Assembly (NCBI GenBank): GCA_948470605.1
Contig: CAOKPI010000013.1
Span: forward strand, 1 to 43,765
Source: an uncultured Clostridium sp.
GTDB taxonomy: Bacteria > Bacillota > Clostridia > TANB77 > CAG-508
Length of the DNA stretch: 43,765 bases
Direction of reading: 5' to 3'
Shown: positions 37,155 to 43,765 of the stretch, in pieces
Numbering within the stretch: position 1 is the stretch's first letter
How the letters are laid out: every line of letters starts with the position of its first letter
Made by a program: the position numbers and the translations under genes
The notes under the pieces: generated by a model
The model's database searches: none
The model's input: only the letters and a program-made list of their open reading frames with translations
What the model was told of the DNA's origin: nothing

Positions 37155-37880
37155 TTATTTCTTCATCTTATAACATTCTGTTTTCGCAAATGTTTTACTT
37201 AGTATCTCTTTACTGTGTCCAATCTCCTCTATCTGACCATTTTTCATCAAAATTACCTCATCTGCTATATTTAGTATTCTTTCTTGATGCGAAATAATAA
37301 GAATCGTTCCTTTCATTAATTCTCCCATTTTTTCGAATACATCAATCAAATTAGTAAAACTCCACAAATCTATTCCTGCCTCTGGTTCATCAAATATCGT
37401 TAACTTAGCTTGTCTTAATGCAACCGTAGCAATTTCGATTCTTTTTAATTCTCCACCTGATAAAGAATCATTTACTTCTCTGTCCACATACTCTTTTGCA
37501 CATAGCCCCACTTTTGATAAAATCTCACAAGCCTCTATTTTTGTCATCTCTTTTTTTGCCGCTATTTTTAACAAATCATATACAGTAATTCCTTTAAATC
37601 TAACAGGCTGTTGAAAAGCAAAACCAATTCCTAAATTGGCTCTCTCATCTATACTTAATTCTGTAATATCCTTTCCTTCTAAGATAACCTTTCCTGAATC
37701 TGGTTTTTCAATTCCCATTATGATTTTTACTAAAGTTGACTTACCAGAACCATTTGGACCTGTAATAGCAATAAATTTTCCTAAATCAATTGCTAGATTA
37801 ATATGGTCTAAAATTTTTCTATTTTCTCTTTCAAAACATATATTTTTTAGTTCTAATAACACTTCTATTCCTCCATTCAC
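37155..37880 (-). CDS. sufC: SufC-like ABC ATPase
   Basis: GPNGSGKSTLVKIIMG; LSGGELKRIEIATVALRQAKLTIFDEPEAGID. Confidence 0.93.
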   Translation of the reverse strand: MNGGIEVLLELKNICFERENRKILDHINLAIDLGKFIAITGPNGSGKSTLVKIIMGIEKPDSGKVILEGKDITELSIDERANLGIGFAFQQPVRFKGITVYDLLKIAAKKEMTKIEACEILSKVGLCAKEYVDREVNDSLSGGELKRIEIATVALRQAKLTIFDEPEAGIDLWSFTNLIDVFEKMGELMKGTILIISHQERILNIADEVILMKNGQIEEIGHSKEILSKTFAKTECYKMKK

Positions 37881-37936
37881 ATGCTATTCTAATACATTTT
37901 ATTGCATATGTCTTGTCCTGTCAAGTTAAATTCTAA

Positions 37937-38196
37937 AGGAAGGCTGATTTTGGGGACGGAGGAAAAAATCATGATAGATTTTTAATATTATAATTTAACT
38001 AGTAATCTATATTATTTTGCAACATCGCGTAAGCGACCAAACGAGCCTTTGGCGAGTGCGATTGGAGCAACCGTCTACACTTTAAATCAGGAAGGTTGCG
38101 ACACACAAGATGTAAAAAATAATATAGATTACTAGTTAAAAAATCCAATATAAACAAATCATGATTTTTTCCTCCATCCCCAAAATCAGCCTTCCT
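37937..38196. repeat. Nested long inverted repeat (39-bp outer stem, 23-bp inner stem)
   Basis: aggaaggctgattttggggacggaggaaaaaatcatgat / atcatgattttttcctccatccccaaaatcagccttcct; taactagtaatctatattatttt / aaaataatatagattactagtta. Confidence 0.93.
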
Positions 38197-38212
38197 CTGT
38201 CTTTATTTGAAA

Positions 38213-38887
38213 TTATTTCACTGTAATATGTTCTTTCATTTTTTCAAACTTAGCCTCTCCTATACCGCTCACCTCTTTAATATCCTCTATCTTTGAAAAC
38301 TTACCTTTTTCCTTCCTATAAGCAAGAATTTTAGTCGCTGTAGAAGGTCCAATTCCTGGCAAAGTCTCTAATTGTGCTTGTGTCGCTGTATTAATATTTA
38401 CTTTAGAACCTTTTGTTTCCTCTGATTTTTCTTGCTTGGTAGAAATGCCACTTGAATTTGACACATAACTCTCTGTCTCATTCTTAGATAAATCAGATAC
38501 CTCTGCCTTATCGTTATTTTCCTTCTCTTGCTTGGTTGGAATATATATCTTCATACCATCTTCCAATTGATAAGCTAAATTAATATCTTTCGTATACGCA
38601 TCCTCTCTTACTCCTCCCGCTTTATCAATTGCCTCTGAAATCCTACTATTTGCTTTCAGTTCCACGACACCCTCTTGATTTACCGCACCAGACACATGAA
38701 CTAAAATAACATCATCACTATATCCCTCTTTTTCCTTTTCTTCCTCTTCTATCTCCAAATTATTATCTAATTCCAATTGTGTTTTACTCTCATCTTCTTT
38801 TGCATATACATAATAACAAATAAAGCCTACTACAATAGCTGTTAACACCCCTAATATAACTTTTTGTTTTTTATTAAAATTATACAT
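38213..38887 (-). CDS. comEA: ComEA-family helix-hairpin-helix DNA-binding protein
   Basis: VHVSGAVNQEGVVEL (SLBB) and VNINTATQAQLETLPGIGPSTATKILAYRKEKGKFSKIEDIKEVSGIGEAKFEKMK. Confidence 0.93.
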   Translation of the reverse strand: MYNFNKKQKVILGVLTAIVVGFICYYVYAKEDESKTQLELDNNLEIEEEEKEKEGYSDDVILVHVSGAVNQEGVVELKANSRISEAIDKAGGVREDAYTKDINLAYQLEDGMKIYIPTKQEKENNDKAEVSDLSKNETESYVSNSSGISTKQEKSEETKGSKVNINTATQAQLETLPGIGPSTATKILAYRKEKGKFSKIEDIKEVSGIGEAKFEKMKEHITVK

Positions 38888-38964
38888 ATAAAACCTCCTT
38901 AATATTATTGAAAATTCTTGAAAAATAGGATATGATAAATATAAATTAATTAGGAGAAATAAAA

Positions 38965-40182
38965 ATGAAATTAAAATTAAAAAAATTAGTCCTATTATTA
39001 TTCATTCTTTTGGCTCATACCTCTTTTGTCTTTGGTTATTCTGAAAAACCAGCTATACAATCGCAAGCTGCTATTCTAATAGATAATAAGACGGGAAAAA
39101 TTTTATATTCTAAAAATGAAAACGAAAAAATGTATCCTGCTAGTACTACTAAAATTGTAACAGCCATTCTTACGCTAGAAAATTGTCATTTAGATGAACT
39201 CGTAACCATTAGTTATGATACTGTAATGTCTATACCAGACGGCTATTCTTCTGCTTCTCTTCAAATTGGTGAGCAATTAACAATAGAGCAACTATTACAA
39301 CTTTTGCTTGTTCATTCCGCCAATGATGCAGCCAACGCATTGGCAGAATATGTTGGTGGTTCTGTCGAAAGCTTTGTCTCCATGATGAATACCAAAATAC
39401 ATGAACTAGGCTTATCTCACACTCATTTCACCAATACTTTTGGCATGCATAACGAAAATCACTATACCACTGCCCAAGATTTAGCTACCATTATGAAATA
39501 TTGTATCAAAAATGAAACTTTTAGAAAACTATCTGGTAGTGCCTCTTGTGCCATTCCAGGTACCAATAAATACGATACCAGAAGATATGCTTCAACAAAT
39601 GAGCTTATTCTACCAAACAATAAAAATTATTATCCCTATTTAACTTGTGGTAAAACTGGCTATACAAGTCAAGCTGGAGATTGCTTAGTTTCTTGCAGTT
39701 ACAAAGATGATTTAGAATTAATATGTGTCATTTTAGGCGGAAAAACAATTGAAAACACATCTACCAGATTTTCTGAAACAAAAGATTTATATCAATATGG
39801 ATACAACAATTATTCGGTTAAAACTTTAGTAAATACAAATGATGTAGTGACACAAATAGAAATTCCTAATGCAACAAAAGATACAAAAAACTTAGATTTA
39901 TTAGCTAGTACTTCCATTTCTGCTTTGTTAGAAAACACGCTATCAAAGGAAGAAATTCCTTTTGAAATAAAGTTAAAAGAAAATATAAAAGCACCAATTG
40001 AACCCTTTGATAACTTGGGAACTATTTCTTACACAGTCGACGGTATACAGTATGAAGCAGATTTAATAGCTTCCCACTCTGTAGAAAAATCTAAATTATT
40101 AAAATATATTTTAGAAATTGGAATTGCATTTTTGATTTTAATTTTGATAATAAAACTAATTCTTGATAAAAGAAAAAAATAG
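38965..40182 (+). CDS. D-alanyl-D-alanine carboxypeptidase
   Basis: YPASTTKIVTAI (SxxK), HSANDAANALAEY (SxN), CGKTGYT (KTG); signal peptide and C-terminal TM. Confidence 0.95.
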   Translation: MKLKLKKLVLLLFILLAHTSFVFGYSEKPAIQSQAAILIDNKTGKILYSKNENEKMYPASTTKIVTAILTLENCHLDELVTISYDTVMSIPDGYSSASLQIGEQLTIEQLLQLLLVHSANDAANALAEYVGGSVESFVSMMNTKIHELGLSHTHFTNTFGMHNENHYTTAQDLATIMKYCIKNETFRKLSGSASCAIPGTNKYDTRRYASTNELILPNNKNYYPYLTCGKTGYTSQAGDCLVSCSYKDDLELICVILGGKTIENTSTRFSETKDLYQYGYNNYSVKTLVNTNDVVTQIEIPNATKDTKNLDLLASTSISALLENTLSKEEIPFEIKLKENIKAPIEPFDNLGTISYTVDGIQYEADLIASHSVEKSKLLKYILEIGIAFLILILIIKLILDKRKK

Positions 40183-40230
40183 ATAGAGATGGTGGCATGA
40201 TTAAAAATTTTAATCATGCCTCTTTTGTTT

Positions 40231-41577
40231 TTAATAATCTTTTCCGATTATTATCGTCACATCCACTTTACTAGAAACAGATTCACTGGCCTCTATTGTA
40301 CCTGTACCAATAACATCTTTCACATTTTTTAGTATCGTTTCTCTCACATCTTTTTTATTAATAATAGTCGTCTTTGCCGTTGTATTTGTATTTCCTGTTC
40401 TGGTAACTTTATAGCCTGCACCTTTTAATTGATTTACTACTTTTTGTAAATTACCGCTATTGCCGCTACCATTCAATACTTCTAATACAATATCTGACTT
40501 GCTAGTAGCAGTAGTCTTTTCTGTATTCATTGTATTTCCGTCCTGTGTGTCTGTTATTTCTCCTGTTTCTTCAATATCCCTGTTATAAAATAATTCTTCT
40601 ATTAATTCTTTTGTTTGCATCTTATCATAAACAAATACACTCACCCCATTTGTCTTTTCCCAATCTGGTGTTGTACCTGGAAGCATATCGGTTAATAGGT
40701 TTTCTGTATTAAATTCTACGATATAAGGAATATAATCTTTTGCCACATTAAAATCTATATTGGTAAATACATTTTCTTTTGCCACATCTAAAATTGCACC
40801 AAGCTTAAATATGTTTCCTGGTTTTGCTGTTTGTCTAACTACTTGCATAATAAACTCTCTTTGTGTCTTCATTCTTCCTAAGTCATTGTCTCCATATTCT
40901 TCTGGATATGAGGTCCCATCATTATTATGCCTGAAACGGACTAACTGTTCTGCTTTATTACCATCAATTTCTTGTTCTCCTGCCTTTAAATGAATATGCA
41001 AATCTTGTGTTGGGTCATCATAATCCATATCAATAGGAACGTCAAAAGTAATACCATCAATAACATCAACTAATTTGATTAATGCCTCTGTCTTTATTAC
41101 TACATAATATTCAATATTTAATCCTGTTATTTCATTTACTGCTTTTAAAGTTTCGTCTGGTCTATGTTTTCTATTATACAAAGCATTTATCTTTTCGTAA
41201 GCTGTGGCTTTTGCTGCATTCTTTCCTGTATACGTATCTCTAGGAATTGATAACAAGGTAGCTTTTTGTGTATTGGGATTATAGGATGCAACCATAATGG
41301 TATCTGTTAAGTCGACATTTTCTTGGTCTGTACTAATACCTAGTAGAAGAACTTTGAATTCTCCTAAACTTTTCTTCGTATTTTCATCATGTCCAATCAT
41401 AGTTGCTAACATTCCTGATACGCCTCCGCCATTTCTGTGCACTTTATAAGCAAATATGCCTCCTGCTATTAATAAAACAAATAAAAATATTAGCAATATT
41501 TTTTTTCCTGTCTTCTTTTTTCTTCTTTTCTTTTTTGTGTTTTTTGTATTTTTATTGTTCATTTGTTTATTTCCCAA
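40231..41577 (-). CDS. LytR-CpsA-Psr (LCP) family protein with LytR_C domain
   Basis: VLLLGISTDQENVDLTDTIMVASYNPNTQKATLLSIPRDTYTG; GLNIEYYVVIKTEALIKLVDVIDG; C-terminal DIVLEVLNGSGNSG. Confidence 0.95.
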   Translation of the reverse strand: MGNKQMNNKNTKNTKKKRRKKKTGKKILLIFLFVLLIAGGIFAYKVHRNGGGVSGMLATMIGHDENTKKSLGEFKVLLLGISTDQENVDLTDTIMVASYNPNTQKATLLSIPRDTYTGKNAAKATAYEKINALYNRKHRPDETLKAVNEITGLNIEYYVVIKTEALIKLVDVIDGITFDVPIDMDYDDPTQDLHIHLKAGEQEIDGNKAEQLVRFRHNNDGTSYPEEYGDNDLGRMKTQREFIMQVVRQTAKPGNIFKLGAILDVAKENVFTNIDFNVAKDYIPYIVEFNTENLLTDMLPGTTPDWEKTNGVSVFVYDKMQTKELIEELFYNRDIEETGEITDTQDGNTMNTEKTTATSKSDIVLEVLNGSGNSGNLQKVVNQLKGAGYKVTRTGNTNTTAKTTIINKKDVRETILKNVKDVIGTGTIEASESVSSKVDVTIIIGKDY

Positions 41578-41672
41578 AATAATTCACTCCTAATTTTTCA
41601 TGTAATTAGTATAGCAAATTTACTCTTAAAAAGCAACTAATCCATACATTTTTCTGTATTTTATATGCTAGC

Positions 41673-41790
41673 AAAAGTTTATCCATTTTTTATGAATAAC
41701 AAATCGGGGGGACCAACAAGATTACAGTCTGTTATGAAATTACAGACTGTTCGTAGTTGGGAGTTATGAATAAAAAATAGATAAACTTTT
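41673..41790. repeat. Nested inverted repeat in LCP/cvpA intergenic region
   Basis: aaaagtttatccattttttatgaataac / gttatgaataaaaaatagataaactttt (25/28 paired) around ccaac..acagtctgt/acagactgt..gttgg. Confidence 0.85.
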
Positions 41791-41800
41791 TAATACTAAT

Positions 41801-42412
41801 CTATTGAATAAAAAATACCTCTAAAATATTATGCTCATACATGGTTTTTCCCAAATAAGATTGATTTATATTTTCATAAATCGTATTATTAGGAGCAATT
41901 TGTGCTGGAATATTGAATAGCATTAATAGCACATATACCATTAAACTACCTCGTAAAAGTCCATATACAACTCCCCCTGCTTTATTAAGTTGGTCAAGAA
42001 TTGGTAATTTGGCAACTGCATTAGCAAAGCTAGTTACAAATCTTAGTGCAATCTTAATAGCAACAAACAGAACAATAATAACGCCTCCTGTTACAATATT
42101 AATTGCTAAATTTCTAGCTGTCTCTGGTAACATTTCATTTTTAGCAGTCTCTATAATATGTTCTGTCAATTCATCTTCACTTTTATTCTCCTGCATCACA
42201 CCATTTGCCTTTTCATAAATTGCATTCTCGATGGTTTCATCAATATTAGTTCCATTAATGATTAAGTTAGCAATTGGCTGATATAGAATAACGGTTATCA
42301 AGACAGACACAATAAAAGCAACTAGCCCAATCGCTAAATTTACCAGACCTTTTTTATACGCCAAAAATGTTGATAATCCGATAATTGCTATTATGATTAA
42401 ATCTACTACCAT
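41801..42412 (-). CDS. CvpA family membrane protein
   Basis: MVVDLIIIAIIGLSTFLAYKKGLVNLAIGLVAFIVSVLITVILYQP... GGVVYGLLRGSLMVYVLLML. Confidence 0.88.
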   Translation of the reverse strand: MVVDLIIIAIIGLSTFLAYKKGLVNLAIGLVAFIVSVLITVILYQPIANLIINGTNIDETIENAIYEKANGVMQENKSEDELTEHIIETAKNEMLPETARNLAINIVTGGVIIVLFVAIKIALRFVTSFANAVAKLPILDQLNKAGGVVYGLLRGSLMVYVLLMLFNIPAQIAPNNTIYENINQSYLGKTMYEHNILEVFFIQ

Positions 42413-42427
42413 TTTACTTTTATCCTC

Positions 42428-43606
42428 CTATAAATCTATAATCTCAATTTTATCCCTATAAATAACTCCTGCTATATTATTAGATACTACAATATTTGTA
42501 ATCTCTTGATTAGCAATATATCGCTTCACTAACCATCCATCTGTATTAATAAATTCTACTTCTGTGCCTAAATTCAAAGCAATCATATTACTATAGGTAT
42601 AAATTTCCTTTGTAACTGCATTTACTGTATAGTCTTTTTGTGTTCTATTTTCTGTATTAACAATATGAATAACAGAATCTGCCGTAAATAACCCTGAAGA
42701 CTTTTCTTCTATCTGTATGGCATGGTTAACTAATTCTACTGATTGAAAAATCATTTTTTTATTTTGATTCTCCATCAGCGTAATATCTTGATTATTTTCT
42801 ATCATATGAATATCATCTGTATACATACAAATTAATCTATCTTTATCTTGATATTCGATATTGGTTATTAATTTATCTGGCTCTCCCTTATAGGTATTTT
42901 CTAAAGAATTTGTTGGGTCAGACTTTGCTTTGTCAATTGAAATTATTTTTATATTAGACTGTATAATGGTACCTGATGTGTCTACTTCTGCAATGGCTAA
43001 ATGTTTATTATCATTGGAAATAGTTACATCTGCTGTTCTAGTAGAAGATAGATATGTTTTAAACATTTCTTTTCCATTTGGGTTATACATAATAATAACT
43101 GTTTTGTAGCTTGTATCCTCTATGACTACTGCTACATACCCATTTTTATTAACATGTATTTGCGAAATATTCCCCTCTACATTTGCTTCCCAAGTTATAT
43201 CTTTTTCTGTTATTAAATATAATTTCTTTCCCTTCTTTTCAGCCATAGCTAAAAATCTGCTAGCAGAATCAAAAATAGGAGTAGAAACCTCAACCTCTAA
43301 GCTTTTTTCTTCATTTCCTATATTCCCATAAATCGTAAATTTATTTTTGTTCAAAACCCCTATGTATTTATTAAATGCACATATATTGGAATTGTGGTTC
43401 TCTGTCAGCTCTATTGTACTGACATTATCTTGTATTACTTCTTTTCTGAATATGTTCTTGTCAATCCATTCCCTGATTGTTTTATTATTGCAATAAATAA
43501 CCATTGTTAAAAGGATAACTATTATTATCATAGCGATTATCGTTATCATCATAATTTTCTTTTTATTTAGTTTCTTTTCTGTGGTTTCTTTCCAATAATC
43601 TTTCAT
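42428..43606 (-). CDS. DUF5711-like membrane-anchored beta-propeller-type protein
   Basis: N-terminal TM, then repeated beta motifs (GYVAVVIEDTSYKTVIIMYNPNGKEMFKTYLSST; CMYTDDIHMIENNQ). Confidence 0.75.
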   Translation of the reverse strand: MKDYWKETTEKKLNKKKIMMITIIAMIIIVILLTMVIYCNNKTIREWIDKNIFRKEVIQDNVSTIELTENHNSNICAFNKYIGVLNKNKFTIYGNIGNEEKSLEVEVSTPIFDSASRFLAMAEKKGKKLYLITEKDITWEANVEGNISQIHVNKNGYVAVVIEDTSYKTVIIMYNPNGKEMFKTYLSSTRTADVTISNDNKHLAIAEVDTSGTIIQSNIKIISIDKAKSDPTNSLENTYKGEPDKLITNIEYQDKDRLICMYTDDIHMIENNQDITLMENQNKKMIFQSVELVNHAIQIEEKSSGLFTADSVIHIVNTENRTQKDYTVNAVTKEIYTYSNMIALNLGTEVEFINTDGWLVKRYIANQEITNIVVSNNIAGVIYRDKIEIIDL

Positions 43607-43765
43607 GGCTATTCTCCTTGTCTTTGGTTATTTTATTCTACTATAATTAAAATAAAAAAACAAGCAAATATAATAATATTTTCATTTCTGAAAAATTATT
43701 TGACTTTTCTTAAAAATCTGTGTATAATATAGATAGAAAATGAGAAACCATAGTTGAATATGGTT

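Noticed and set aside
1-43765. CRISPR array
   Set aside because: No regularly spaced direct repeats with unique spacers were seen; repeats found are iteron-like, operator-like or inverted.

Overview
AT-rich Firmicutes/Clostridia-like chromosomal window. The right part (about 36.2-43.6 kb) is housekeeping-like: SufC and a SufB/D-like protein, ComEA-like, D-Ala-D-Ala carboxypeptidase, LCP protein, CvpA and a DUF5711-like protein. The left 32 kb is an accessory region built on an initiator tRNA-fMet gene (31728..31803, minus). Two further 45-bp copies of the tRNA-fMet 3' part, at 6276..6320 and 23841..23885, delimit two tandem integrative elements. Element B (~6.3-23.9 kb) has integrase + XRE repressor diverging from Xis, replisome organizer, DnaC-like and RusA-like genes, and carries a type I R-M system, a Fic protein and an AAA ATPase. 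Element A (~23.9-31.7 kb) has integrase + XRE diverging from Xis and a Rep-like gene, and carries HigBA, tandem XRE genes and a putative type I toxin-antitoxin locus. Neither shows capsid or conjugation genes, so they look like PICI-like satellites or small IMEs. A third, integrase-less remnant lies left of 6.27 kb, next to an ISAs1-family transposase. The strongest candidate new systems are: (1) a convergent Fst/par-like type I toxin-antitoxin locus at 24.09-24.37 kb encoding a 30-aa hydrophobic peptide missing from the ORF track; (2) the tandem tRNA-fMet satellite array, whose att copies differ only by one compensatory T-stem base pair; (3) a 111-bp MITE with ISAs1-like ends and a 9-bp target duplication; (4) a ~260-nt nested hairpin element upstream of sufC; (5) an 8x zinc-ribbon protein with a central nuclease-like domain. 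All calls come from reading the sequence; no database search was run.
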